A stretch of 64,000 bases of DNA, taken from Kitasatospora acidiphila (GTDB taxonomy: Bacteria; Actinomycetota; Actinomycetes; Streptomycetales; Streptomycetaceae). The first letter of the stretch is position 1, and every line of letters starts with the position of its first letter. The position numbers and the translations under genes were made by a program. This document shows, in pieces, positions 45,521-54,059 of this stretch. The stretch spans positions 6,326,501 through 6,390,500 of the forward strand of contig NZ_VIGB01000003.1 of the NCBI RefSeq assembly GCF_006636205.1. The letters are read 5' to 3'. The notes under the pieces were generated by a model. The model searched no databases. It was not told the DNA's origin and saw only the letters and a list, made by a program, of their open reading frames with translations.

Positions 45521-46912
45521 ATGGAATCGGGGCAGGACGCCACCAGTGAGATCGGCCGCCGCCTTCGCGATCTGCGCCGCGAGCGCGGGCTCAAACAGAG
45601 CGACCTGGCCGGCGAGGGCCTCTCGGTCAGCTACCTGTCGCTGCTGGAGTCCGGCAAGCGGCCGCTCACCCCGGCGATCCTGCGCCGACTGGCCGGCGAA
45701 CTAGGCTGCACAGTCGAGTACCTGCGCACCGGACGGGAGAGCAGCCAGGAGCGGGAACGCCAAAGGGAGTTGCTGCTCTGCGTCACGATGGGCGAGCTGG
45801 CCCTGCGGGAGGGCGACTACCAGCGGACGCTGACGGCCTGCGAGGCGGTGCTGGCCGAGGAGCCGCCCGCCGAAGGCCCCACCCTGCGGCGGGCCATGAT
45901 CGCCCGGGCCGACGCGCTGGAGCGGCTCGGTCGGCCCGGCGAGGCGCTCGGCGAGCTGCACCGGCTCTACCGGGAGACCGTGCTGGGGCCCGGCTCGGTG
46001 GAGTGGCTGCGGCTGGCCGTCGCGCTCTGCCGCTGCCACCTGCTGGCCGGCGAACCCGGAAGCGCGGTGGAGGCGGGCGAGCACGCCCTGGGCCGACTGG
46101 ACGCCGTGCTCAGCGAGCCCACCGAGGACCACCTGGGCCTCGGCGTGGTGCTGATCGAGGCGCACCACCGCAACGGCGACCTGCGGGCCGCCCGCTGCCT
46201 GGCCGACCGGCTGCTGCCGCAGGCCGAGCAGCCGGCCACGCCCGTGGTGCGCGCCACCGCCTTCGAAGCGGCCAGCCGCCGCGCCCAGTCGGTCGGCAAC
46301 ACCGCGCTCGCCCTCACCCTGGCGGAACGCGCCCTGGCGCTGCCCGCCGAGGACGACGTGGCCCGCTGCCTCGGGCTGCTCAAGGCGGGTTACGGCTCGC
46401 TGCTGCTGGACGGGCCGCTTCCCGAGCCGGACCGGGCCAAGAGCTACCTCTCCTCGGCCGGCCGCGAACTCGCCCTGCACGGCCGCCGACTGGACCGGGC
46501 CGGCTGCGAACTCAGCCTGGCCCGGGCCGACGTGATGCTCGGCGAGTACGCCCAGGGAGCCGCCCACGCCGAGCGCGCACTGCAGCTGGCCGGCACCGAG
46601 CCGACCGGCGTCTGCGTCTGGGCCTGGCTGCAACTGGCCGAGGCCCGCCGGCTGCAGGGCCGCCCGGATCAGGCGGCCGCCTCGCTGCGCACCGCCGAGC
46701 GGCTGCTTGACGGCCCCCAGCTGGCCGCCGGGCGCGATCTGGCCGAGGCCTGGCGGGCGCTCGGCGACCTGTGGCTGAACAACCAGGACTCCGAGGCGGC
46801 GATGCGGGCCTACCGCCAGGGACTCGCCGCCGCGGGGCTGTCCGGCGCCGCGCCGCTGCCCGCGGCGCTGCGCCCGGCCCTGCCGAGCGCTCACGAAGTT
46901 CACCGGCTGTGA
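45521..46912 (+). CDS. XRE-type HTH regulator with TPR-like C-terminal domain
   Basis: 463 residues. The HTH (~8-66) reads IGRRLRDLRRERGLKQSDLA then SVSYLSLLESGKRPLTPAIL and LAGELGCTVEYLRTG. From ~75 to the end it is an array of helical TPR-like pairs (GDYQRTLTACEAVLAEEP, GRPGEALGELHRLYRE, GDLRAARCLADRLLP). This layout resembles RRNPP-type regulators that bind small ligands or peptides in the TPR groove; no peptide gene was identified. Start ATG 45521 with AAGGA 7 nt upstream. The next gene is a paralogue without the HTH. Confidence 0.88.
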   Translation: MESGQDATSEIGRRLRDLRRERGLKQSDLAGEGLSVSYLSLLESGKRPLTPAILRRLAGELGCTVEYLRTGRESSQERERQRELLLCVTMGELALREGDYQRTLTACEAVLAEEPPAEGPTLRRAMIARADALERLGRPGEALGELHRLYRETVLGPGSVEWLRLAVALCRCHLLAGEPGSAVEAGEHALGRLDAVLSEPTEDHLGLGVVLIEAHHRNGDLRAARCLADRLLPQAEQPATPVVRATAFEAASRRAQSVGNTALALTLAERALALPAEDDVARCLGLLKAGYGSLLLDGPLPEPDRAKSYLSSAGRELALHGRRLDRAGCELSLARADVMLGEYAQGAAHAERALQLAGTEPTGVCVWAWLQLAEARRLQGRPDQAAASLRTAERLLDGPQLAAGRDLAEAWRALGDLWLNNQDSEAAMRAYRQGLAAAGLSGAAPLPAALRPALPSAHEVHRL

Positions 46913-47008
46913 GCCTTGACACCCATGGTTGGAATGGAAGTTGACGGGTAGCCTGGGGCGGACCGCCGGTGCCCGCGGCGTCGGTGGCCCGTCACCTTGG
47001 GGGGAACC

Positions 47009-48130
47009 GTGTCACTTCGGCTGGACACCGCATTCGCCGAACTGGCGTTGCGCACCGGCGGGGACACGGCGGCGCTGGCGGTCTTCAGACGGGTGCTGGC
47101 CGCGGAGCCGCCGCCCGACCCGGCCATCGCCTGGCGGGCCCGCCGCGGACAGGCCTGGGCGCTGGAGAAGCTGGGACGCCTGGAGGAGGCGATCGCCGAG
47201 TACCGGGAGCTGCTGGTCGCGCCCGAGGCCGTGCCGGGCAGCGCGGACTGGGCGCTGCTGACGGTGGGGCTGTGCCGCTGCTACCGGGACGTCGGGGACC
47301 ATGCGATGAGCATCGACCTGGGGGAGCGGGCGCTGCGCGAGCTGGCCGCCGCCGAGGTCGAGCCGATCCACGAGCACCTGCAGCTCGGCTCCACCCTGAT
47401 GGGGTGCTACGTGGTGCGCGGCGATCTGACCTCGGCCAAGCTGCTGGCCGAGCAACTGCTGCCGCTCGCCGAGCGTGCCGACTCGCGGGTGGCCCGGGGC
47501 GCGGTGGAGTGGAACCGCTCGGTGATCGCCCGGGAGCAGGGCCGCCTCGCGGATGCGCTCGAACTGGCCGAGCGGGCCCTGGTGTTGATGGCCGAGGCGG
47601 ACAACGAGCGGCACCAGGGCATGCTCCGGGTGAACCTGGCGACGGTGCTGCTGGCCGGCGGCGAGCCGTGCCGCGCCGTCGAGTTGCTCGCCACCGCCCA
47701 TCCGATCCTGGCGGACCACGCCCAGCTCCACGAGGCCGTGTTCGCGATGGCGCTGCACGCCGAGGCGCTGGTCCAACTCGGCGAGCCGGACGCGGCGCTG
47801 GGCTGGGTGGCGCGCGGCCGCGCCCGGTTGGACGGGGGCCGGCAGCCGCACTGGCACTACCGCGCGCAACTCGCCCTGGCCGCGGCCCGGGCCCGGCTGC
47901 TGGCCGGCCAGGACGGGCCGGGGGAGACGGAGCTGCGCGGCTGTGCGGCGCTGCTGGGGCGGGCGTCGTCGGCCCGCCCGGTCGCCGTGCTGTGGCGCCA
48001 GCTCGGCGACGTCTGGGCCGAGCGGCAGCAGGCGGAGGAGGCGATGACGGCCTACCAGACCGCGCTGACCGTGCTGGGCCTGCCCGCCGCCCCCGTGCCG
48101 GTGCCCGGACGGCGGCGGGCACTCTCCTGA
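47009..48130 (+). CDS. TPR-like protein, paralogue of the preceding regulator without HTH
   Basis: 373 residues from GTG 47009, with GGGGGGAA upstream. The whole protein is TPR-like helices that align with the C-terminal domain of the gene before it: LCRCYRDVGDHAMSIDLGER against LCRCHLLAGEPGSAVEAGEH, and GDLTSAKLLAEQLLPLAE against GDLRAARCLADRLLPQAE. No HTH can be read in any frame upstream, so the DNA-binding part is absent rather than hidden by a frameshift. It may pair with the HTH protein as a partner or sensor. Function otherwise unknown. Confidence 0.82.
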   Translation: MSLRLDTAFAELALRTGGDTAALAVFRRVLAAEPPPDPAIAWRARRGQAWALEKLGRLEEAIAEYRELLVAPEAVPGSADWALLTVGLCRCYRDVGDHAMSIDLGERALRELAAAEVEPIHEHLQLGSTLMGCYVVRGDLTSAKLLAEQLLPLAERADSRVARGAVEWNRSVIAREQGRLADALELAERALVLMAEADNERHQGMLRVNLATVLLAGGEPCRAVELLATAHPILADHAQLHEAVFAMALHAEALVQLGEPDAALGWVARGRARLDGGRQPHWHYRAQLALAAARARLLAGQDGPGETELRGCAALLGRASSARPVAVLWRQLGDVWAERQQAEEAMTAYQTALTVLGLPAAPVPVPGRRRALS

Positions 48131-48222
48131 GCGCCGTCCGGCGATGTCAATCAGGGTCAAGTGAACTGTAAAGGGCCAGGTGGGCGGCCGAATCGGGCAT
48201 CGAGCGCCTACCATCACGCGGT

Positions 48223-48561
48223 ATGAAGCTGATCACCGCCGTCCTCAAGCCGTTCAAGCTGGAGGCGGTCAAGGCCGCGCTGCAGGAGCTGGGTGTGCAC
48301 GGCCTGACCGTCACCGAAGCCACTGGTTACGGCCGCCAGCACGGCCACACCGAGGTCTACCGGGGCGCCGAGTACCGGGTCGACCTGGTGCCCAAGGTGC
48401 GCTTGGAGACCGTGGTGGAGGACGACGACGCCGAACGGGTGATGGCCGCCATCGTGCAGGCCGCCCGCACCGGCCGGATCGGCGACGGCAAGGTCTGGGC
48501 CCTCCCGGTCGACACCCTGATCCGGGTCCGCACCGGGGAGCGCGGGCCGGACGCGATCTGA
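48223..48561 (+). CDS. glnB: PII nitrogen signal-transduction protein
   Basis: 112 residues, standard length. The protein starts MKLITAVLKPFKLEAVKAAL. The T-loop GRQHGHTEVYRGAEYRVDLV keeps the modification-site Tyr near residue 51, and the C-terminal GRIGDGKVWALPVDTLIRVR is the ATP/2-oxoglutarate-binding B/C region. It senses energy and 2-oxoglutarate and controls ammonium transport or related enzymes. Streptomycete glnK usually sits in an amtB-glnK-glnD operon, but this copy is alone, so it is probably a second PII. TACCAT (48209-48214) lies 8 nt before the ATG, suggesting a nearly leaderless transcript. glnB versus glnK naming is by family only. Confidence 0.93.
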   Translation: MKLITAVLKPFKLEAVKAALQELGVHGLTVTEATGYGRQHGHTEVYRGAEYRVDLVPKVRLETVVEDDDAERVMAAIVQAARTGRIGDGKVWALPVDTLIRVRTGERGPDAI

Positions 48562-48666
48562 GGGTCGGCGGACGCCGTGAAGTGACCCAGTGGGAAGAGC
48601 AGTTGGACGGGGGCGGGATGAGCGCCGCGGGGCAGCAATAGAGTGCCGGGGAGGAGGGCGACCATC

Positions 48667-49953
48667 GTGACCGATCGCAGTGCGCAGCGGGAGCAGCGCA
48701 AGCAGCGGCCCCAGGGGCTGATCACCACCGGGCAGCGGGCCGAGTACATGCGGCAGGGGAACGCCTCGGCGGTGCTGCGTGCGGTGCTCGCCTACGGGCC
48801 GGTGTCGCGCGCGGAGATCGTCCGGCACACCGGGCTGTCCGCGCCCAGCGTCACCAAGCTGACCGCCGTGCTGATCGAGGCCGGCCTGCTGGCCGAGCTG
48901 GCGCCGGCCGAGCCGACCCAGGGGCGGCCGCGGGTGCCGCTGCGGGTGGACGGCGAGCACACGGTGGCGCTCGGGGTGCACATCGACCTGCTGCGCACCA
49001 CCTTCGGCCTGGTCGGCCTGGGCGGCCGGATCATCGCGGAACGCGAGATCGTGCACCCGGCCGACCCGGCGCGGCTCGGCCCGGGCGAGCTGGTCGGGCG
49101 GGCGGCGGAGGCGATCGGGACGTTCCTGCGGGAGCGGCTGGGCGGGCGGCGGCTGGTCGGCACCGGGGTGAGCATCGGGGGCTGGGTGGACGGCGCCCGC
49201 GGGCTGGTGGTCGAGCACGGCCCGCTGGGCTGGCGCGACGTGCCGCTGCTCGCCGAGTTCGGCGACCGGCTGCCCGGTCCGGTGGTGCTGGAGCAGACCG
49301 TGCGGGCGATCGCGCGGGCCGAGCTGTGGTTCGGCGTCGGGCGCGAGGTCGACGACTTCGTGCTGGTGTTCCTGGGCAACGTGCTGGGCGCCGCGATCGT
49401 GGTGGACCGCACCGTGCACCGCGGTCCGGGGGCGGCGGCCGGCGGGATCGAGCACTTGCCGGCCACTGATGACCCGTCAGTTCGCTGCCCGAAGTGCGGG
49501 ACCGGCTGCCTGAGCGTGGCGGCGAGCGACATCGCGCTGCTGGCCGAGGCCCGCGCGGCCGGTCTGCTGGATGCGGCGGGGCGGCCCGGCACCGGCGGCT
49601 CGCTGGACCTGGAGCGGCTGGTGGCGAACGCCCGCCCGGCCGGCTCCGGCAGCGGCGACGAGCGGGCCCAGGAGCTGCTGCGCCGCCGGGCCCGCCGGGC
49701 CGGGCGGGCGATCGCCACCGTGGTCGACCTGGTGAACCCGAGCCGGGTGGTGCTGGCCGGCGGGATCCTGGTGGCCGACGAGTACCTGGACGACCTGCGC
49801 GCCGAAGTCGCCCGGCGCAGCCATCGCGGCCCCTCGGTGGCCGCCGACATCGTGCCCGCCGACTTCGGCGCCCGGACCCTGGTGCGCTCCTCCGCCGTGC
49901 CGGTGCTGGAGCGGGTGATCACCGAGCCGTTCAGCTCGCTCGGACTGCTGTGA
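48667..49953 (+). CDS. ROK family transcriptional regulator
   Basis: 428 residues. An N-terminal winged helix (~30-90: NASAVLRAVLAYGPVSRAEI, HTGLSAPSVTKLTAVLIEAG) precedes the ROK sugar-kinase-like fold (~100-428): ALGVHIDLLRTTFGLV, VGTGVSIGGWVDGARG, VFLGNVLGAAIVVD and the Cys-rich zinc element CPKCGTGCLSVAAS. The kinase catalytic Asp position appears substituted (GGWVDG region), so it is a regulator rather than a glucokinase. It probably senses a sugar or sugar phosphate. GTG 48667 is chosen because GGGAGGAGG lies 9 nt upstream; a GTG at 48643 would add 8 residues. Confidence 0.9.
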   Translation: MTDRSAQREQRKQRPQGLITTGQRAEYMRQGNASAVLRAVLAYGPVSRAEIVRHTGLSAPSVTKLTAVLIEAGLLAELAPAEPTQGRPRVPLRVDGEHTVALGVHIDLLRTTFGLVGLGGRIIAEREIVHPADPARLGPGELVGRAAEAIGTFLRERLGGRRLVGTGVSIGGWVDGARGLVVEHGPLGWRDVPLLAEFGDRLPGPVVLEQTVRAIARAELWFGVGREVDDFVLVFLGNVLGAAIVVDRTVHRGPGAAAGGIEHLPATDDPSVRCPKCGTGCLSVAASDIALLAEARAAGLLDAAGRPGTGGSLDLERLVANARPAGSGSGDERAQELLRRRARRAGRAIATVVDLVNPSRVVLAGGILVADEYLDDLRAEVARRSHRGPSVAADIVPADFGARTLVRSSAVPVLERVITEPFSSLGLL

Positions 49954-50170
49954 CCCGGGCCGTCGTCCGAGGGTCCGGCGGGCAGTCGGACGAGGCGCGG
50001 CCGCGATGCCAAAGCCCCACCGAAGATTGACTGATGGTCCGCTCGGTCGGAACCGCTGCGGGCCCCGGTGTCGTCATAAGATCTGCACAAGTCGCCGCCC
50101 GGTCTCGGGCCGGCGCGGCCCGGGCTCGTTCGGCCCGGGCATCCACCCACCAGCCGGAAGTCCGCCCACC

Positions 50171-51229
50171 GTGCAGCCGCGCCCCAGTCGTTCCCGTGTG
50201 TTTTCGTCCACCGCCGTCGTCCTGGCCCTGGCCACCGCGCTCACGGCCTGCGGCGGTTCCGACGATGGCAAGAAGTCGGCGGCCGATGCGGCCAAGGGGG
50301 CCTCGGCGGCAGCGTCGCCGAACGGCTCGGCCGCACCGAGCGGTGCGGCGAGCAGTCAGCCGAGCGCCTCGCCGAGTGCGAGCGACTCCAAGGTGCTGAT
50401 GCCCACCGGGCCCGCCACCCAGCTGACCAAGGCCCATGACACCGCGGCCGGCCCGATCATGATGACCACGCTGGCCGGGCCCAAGTCCGGTGTGACGGCC
50501 AAGGTCTGGATCTGGCTGCCGCCGGAGTACAACGACCCCAAGTACGCCGACTACGGCTTCCCGGTGCTCACCCTCTACGCGGGCGGCCAGAGCAACGGCT
50601 ACAACACCTGGACCGACGACCAGCTGCCGATCCAGGTCGAGGACGAGCAACTGGTCAAGCAGGGCAAGGCCGCCCCGTTCATCATGGTGATGCCGGTGCA
50701 GAACCTGGTGTCCAACGAGCACCAGACCCTGGACTGCAGCGACATCCCCGGCCAGCCGAAGATGGAGACCTGGATGACCCAGGACGTGCCGGACTTCGTG
50801 CGCGCCAACTTCCGCACCCTGAAGAGCCGGGACGGCTGGGGGCTGATGGGCGCCTCCACCGGCGCGTTCTGCAGCGCCAAGCTGGCCATGCAGCACCCCG
50901 ATCAGTACAAGGCCGCGGTGCCGATCGACGGCTACTTCGACCCGGACTCCTCCTTCTGGAAGGGCCACGAGGCCGAGCGGCTCGCCAACAGCCCGGATGT
51001 GCTGGTCAGCCAGTCCAAGGCCGACGTGCGGATGCTGGCCACCGCGGGCGGCGCCACCCCGGACGAGGTGAGGCTGGTCAAGAACTGGGTGGCCAAGGCC
51101 GCCCCGCCGCTGAAGATCGACTACTACGAGCAGCCCGGCGGCAAGCACCTCACCTCGCACTTCAAGAAGATGATCCCGGACACCCTGCAGTGGCTGACCA
51201 AGAACATGGCGGGGCCGTCCGCTCCCTGA
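50171..51229 (+). CDS. Lipoprotein esterase (esterase D-like alpha/beta hydrolase)
   Basis: 352 residues. A lipoprotein signal peptide ends in LATALTAC (lipobox), followed by a Ser/Ala/Pro-rich linker (~25-75) and a putative esterase domain. The nucleophile elbow is LMGASTGAFCSAKL (GxSxG), PVLTLYAGGQ gives the oxyanion strand, and GGKHLTSHF supplies the likely catalytic His. Related to mycolyltransferase/esterase D hydrolases exported by actinobacteria. It should be anchored to the outer face of the membrane. The start is GTG 50171; earlier starts would not give a lipoprotein signal. Confidence 0.88.
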   Translation: MQPRPSRSRVFSSTAVVLALATALTACGGSDDGKKSAADAAKGASAAASPNGSAAPSGAASSQPSASPSASDSKVLMPTGPATQLTKAHDTAAGPIMMTTLAGPKSGVTAKVWIWLPPEYNDPKYADYGFPVLTLYAGGQSNGYNTWTDDQLPIQVEDEQLVKQGKAAPFIMVMPVQNLVSNEHQTLDCSDIPGQPKMETWMTQDVPDFVRANFRTLKSRDGWGLMGASTGAFCSAKLAMQHPDQYKAAVPIDGYFDPDSSFWKGHEAERLANSPDVLVSQSKADVRMLATAGGATPDEVRLVKNWVAKAAPPLKIDYYEQPGGKHLTSHFKKMIPDTLQWLTKNMAGPSAP

Positions 51230-51250
51230 CCCTGGCCGCGACCGACGAAC

Positions 51251-51281
51251 GGGCGGTGCTGACATCTCGTCAGCACCGCCC
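51251..51281 (+). terminator. Terminator of esterase gene
   Basis: Perfect 13-bp arms 51251-51263 and 51269-51281 with loop ATCTC, followed by TGTTTC; 22 bp after the stop. Confidence 0.88.
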
Positions 51282-51448
51282 TGTTTCGTCCCCGTATGGC
51301 CTCTGACCTGCACGGCAATCCAGCATTGATTCGGTTCTGATCGACTGCGGACACGCTGTGGGCCACGGCATCGCGCTACCCGACCAGCACGGGTGGACGT
51401 CGACGCCAGGTCCCTCCAGAGTCCGCCCTGAGTGCCGAGAAGAGTGCC

Positions 51449-52168
51449 ATGCAGTCGCATCTGCTTTCCGTCCCCGCCCAGCGCGGCGCCAGTGAGGCGG
51501 TTCCAGCCGTGCGTCCCGTCCGATTCGCCGGCCTCCGCCTGGTCCACGCCGCCCTCCGCCGTGACCTGCAGCGGATCCCCACCGCGCTGCGCCTGCTGCA
51601 GCCCGATGACGAGGCGAGCGCCGAGGCGCTGCAGCGGCACTGGGACTTCCTCACCGCCATGCTCACCTGCCACCACGAGCAGCAGGACGGGCGGATCTGG
51701 CCGATGCTGCGCCGGTTCGCCCCCGAGCTGCGGCTGCTCATCAACTGGCTGGAGGACGACCACCACAACCTGGACCACTCCTTCACCCGGACCACCACGC
51801 TGATGCGGATCGGCACCCGGGACCCGGCCAGCGCCTGGCCGGTGGCCTACGCGGTCGAGGAGCTGGCCGCCCGGCTGGAGACCCATCTGCGGATCGAGGA
51901 GGAGCAGGTGCTGCCGGTGATGGCGCAGCTGCTCGCCCCGCAGTCCCGGGTCGGCACCCTGGGCGAGCTGCTGGACCTGCTGCGGCTGGCCGACGGGCCC
52001 GGCGCACCGGACGCGCTGGCCTGGCTGCTGGAGGGAGTGGCGCCGGAGCAGGTGGACGCGCTGCTCGCCGAGTGCGACGACCTGACCGCCCGCCAGTGGC
52101 CGCACTGGCAGGCTGTCTACGCGCGGTGCACCGAGGAGCTGTGGGGCGCGGTGCCGTCCGGGGACTGA
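51449..52168 (+). CDS. Hemerythrin (HHE) domain protein
   Basis: 239 residues. The diiron ligand pattern is visible: LVHAALRRDL (~32), CHHEQQDGRIWPML (His and Glu/Asp), WLEDDHHNLD (His) and HLRIEEEQVLPVM (His, Glu). About 70 further residues form helices with no known motif. Such proteins bind oxygen, nitric oxide or iron in the cytoplasm. Start ATG 51449, preceded by GAGAAGAG. It lies between the esterase and a secreted protein of unknown function. Confidence 0.88.
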   Translation: MQSHLLSVPAQRGASEAVPAVRPVRFAGLRLVHAALRRDLQRIPTALRLLQPDDEASAEALQRHWDFLTAMLTCHHEQQDGRIWPMLRRFAPELRLLINWLEDDHHNLDHSFTRTTTLMRIGTRDPASAWPVAYAVEELAARLETHLRIEEEQVLPVMAQLLAPQSRVGTLGELLDLLRLADGPGAPDALAWLLEGVAPEQVDALLAECDDLTARQWPHWQAVYARCTEELWGAVPSGD

Positions 52169-52325
52169 ACCGGGCGCAGCCGACTTTCGGCGCCCGATCC
52201 GTCGCATCCGGAGCAGGAGTTGGCGCACATTCGGGTTACCCGTGGTGCGGTCGGTGACCGTGGGTGGAGAAGGTAGGAACAGGCCGTAACCGGCCTGAGC
52301 CAACCTTGGAAGGAACACCACCCTC

Positions 52326-53006
52326 ATGCAGAAGAAGTGGACCTCGGTCCTCGTCACCGGCGCGCTGGCGGGCTCGCTCGCCGTCACCACGGGCATCGCC
52401 ATCAGCCACGCCGCCGCTGACAACCACCCGATGATCAGCCCGGCTGTGGGGACCCCCACCGCGCCCAAGACCCTCGCGGCGATCGGCGACCTCGGCGCCG
52501 TGCTGCACCTGGTCGGCGACCTCGCCGCGACCAGCAGCCCGGTGAACGGGGCCGCGGTCAACCCCACCGCGCTCAAGGACCAGCTGGCCAAGCTGACCGC
52601 CGCCGCCGACAAGCTCAAGGCGGAGCTGCCCGCCGAGACCGCCACCACCGCCGACGACCAGTCGGGCGTGCCCGGTGCGCCGGTCGACCCGGCGGGCTTC
52701 GCCTCGCCGGCCGGCGCCGCGCAGCCGGGCAGCGTCAACCCCGGCGGCCCCGAGCAGCCCGGCACGGCCGAGGACCCCGGCGGCCCGGTGCAGTTCGGCG
52801 GGCCGATCCAGCGGGACACCCAGCCGGCCGCCGCCAAGGGCGTGGCGGAACTGCTGACCGCGCTGCGGCAGCACGCCGGTGTCCTGGTCAGCGCCGCCTC
52901 CGCCAAGCAGCCCGACGCCGCGAAGGTGCAGAAGGCGATGGTGCCGCTCTCCACCGACGCGCTCCAGCTGAGCACGGCCGCGGTCAACCGGCTCAGCGCC
53001 AAGTGA
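52326..53006 (+). CDS. Secreted protein of unknown function
   Basis: 226 residues. A clear signal peptide (MQKKWTSVLVTGALAGSLAV, cleavage near SHAAADN) precedes two Ala/Lys-rich helices (~47-110) separated by a Pro/Gly-rich spacer (~115-175) from a C-terminal helical pair (KGVAELLTALRQHAGVLVSA). Start ATG 52326 has GGAAGGAAC upstream. No catalytic motif or cysteine. The layout (helical hairpin, flexible linker, helical hairpin) suggests a binding or structural role in the cell envelope. No family recognised. Confidence 0.78.
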   Translation: MQKKWTSVLVTGALAGSLAVTTGIAISHAAADNHPMISPAVGTPTAPKTLAAIGDLGAVLHLVGDLAATSSPVNGAAVNPTALKDQLAKLTAAADKLKAELPAETATTADDQSGVPGAPVDPAGFASPAGAAQPGSVNPGGPEQPGTAEDPGGPVQFGGPIQRDTQPAAAKGVAELLTALRQHAGVLVSAASAKQPDAAKVQKAMVPLSTDALQLSTAAVNRLSAK

Positions 53007-53033
53007 TCAGCCTCCGCGGCTGAGCGGCGTGCA

Positions 53034-53070
53034 CCGCAAGGGCTGACCGGGTGCCGGTCAGCCCTTGCGG
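53034..53070. terminator. Bidirectional terminator overlapping the DUF1697 stop
   Basis: Perfect 17-bp arms 53034-53050 and 53054-53070 with a 3-nt loop, between the convergent secreted protein and DUF1697 genes. The right arm includes the last codons and stop of DUF1697. Confidence 0.85.
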
Positions 53071-53606
53071 GCCGCCGCCAGGATCTTGGCGGTGGTGTGG
53101 AAGAAGCGGACGGTCGTCTCGCCGGTCCAGTCCTTGCCGAAGACCGGGTCCGGAGCGCCGACCGGGCGCCCGCCGATGATCCGCCCGACGATGAAGGCCT
53201 CGCCCTCGGTGGCGGCGATCACCTCGACGTCGCCCCGCGCCGACCGGGCCGGCAGCGCCAGGGCGGCGGGCAGCGGCTCGGTGAGGAAGGCCACGCAGAG
53301 CCGCACGTCCTCGGTGACCGGGACCCCGCGGAACGGGTCGGCCTCGACCACGGCGGCCAGCTCCTCGACGGTGCGCAGCAGCACCGGCACCGGAAAGCCG
53401 AGCGCCTCCCGCAGGTGCGCCGAGATCACCCGGGCGAGCTCCGCCCGGTCGCGGCCGGCCGGATCCTGGAAGAAGACGTTGCCGCTCTGGATGTAGCTGC
53501 GCACCCCGGCCAGCCCCAGCTCCGCGAAGAGCGCCCGCAACCGCTCCATCCGCACCTGCCGACCGGGCACGTTCACCGCGCGCAGCAGCGCCACCCAGGT
53601 GGTCAC
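53058..53606 (-). CDS. DUF1697 family protein
   Basis: 182 residues from GTG 53604-53606 (VTTWVALLRAVNVPG). Family signatures: ALLRAVNVPGRQVRMERLRA, VRSYIQSGNVFFQ, VLLRTVEELAAVV and the C-terminal VFGKDWTGETTVRFFHTTAK. DUF1697 proteins are cytoplasmic and uncharacterised. The start overlaps the stop of the ArsC-like gene by GTGA, so the two are translated together. No regulatory site was found between them. Confidence 0.92.
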   Translation of the reverse strand: MTTWVALLRAVNVPGRQVRMERLRALFAELGLAGVRSYIQSGNVFFQDPAGRDRAELARVISAHLREALGFPVPVLLRTVEELAAVVEADPFRGVPVTEDVRLCVAFLTEPLPAALALPARSARGDVEVIAATEGEAFIVGRIIGGRPVGAPDPVFGKDWTGETTVRFFHTTAKILAAARKG

Positions 53607-53962
53607 GACGGCAGCACCGACCGCAGCGCCTCCTCGCTGCGGGCCACCACGGCGTGCCCGTCGTCGGCGGTGATGATCGGCCGCTGGATCAGGATCGGAT
53701 GCTCCGCCAGCGCGGCGATCCAGCGCGCCCGGGCCGCGTCGCCGCGCTGCCACTCGCGCATGCCCAGCTCCTTGGCCACCGCCTCGTCGAGCCGGGTGAT
53801 GTCCCACGGCTCCAGGTGCAGCCGGCCGAGCACCGCCTCCAGCTCGGCCACCGACGGCGGGTCCTCCAGGTAGCGGCGGACCGTGTAGTCGAGGCCGGCC
53901 GCGTCGAGCTCGGTGAGCGCGACCCGGCACTTGCTGCAGCGGGGATTGATCCAGATCTCCAT
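53603..53962 (-). CDS. ArsC/Spx-like thioredoxin-fold protein
   Basis: 119 residues. MEIWINPRCSKCRVALTELD gives the thioredoxin-fold CxxC of the ArsC family. The central VRRYLEDPPSVAELEAVLGR and the IQRPIITADDGHAVVARSEEAL segment are typical of ArsC/Spx/YffB proteins. True arsenate reductases keep the Cys and three Arg residues; Arg at the end of helix 1 and in IQRPII are present. Arsenate reduction is possible but unproven; many such proteins act in redox regulation. It is coupled to the DUF1697 gene. Confidence 0.9.
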   Translation of the reverse strand: MEIWINPRCSKCRVALTELDAAGLDYTVRRYLEDPPSVAELEAVLGRLHLEPWDITRLDEAVAKELGMREWQRGDAARARWIAALAEHPILIQRPIITADDGHAVVARSEEALRSVLPS

Positions 53963-54059
53963 GGGCTCAGCGTATGTGGTGCAGGTGACCGAAACGGGAC
54001 CTTGGGCCCGCTCCGCGGGGTCGAACGCCCTCGCACGGGCCTCCGGCGGTTACGCGACC

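Noticed and set aside
46925..46951. Eight-codon ORF (MVGMEVDG) between the two TPR genes as a signalling peptide gene
   Set aside because: No ribosome site, no export signal and no sign of conservation can be judged; short ORFs of this size occur by chance.
48145..48175. GlnR box upstream of the PII gene
   Set aside because: GTCAA, TCAAG and GTAAA words are spaced at 6 nt but match the GTNAC/GAAAC consensus too poorly.
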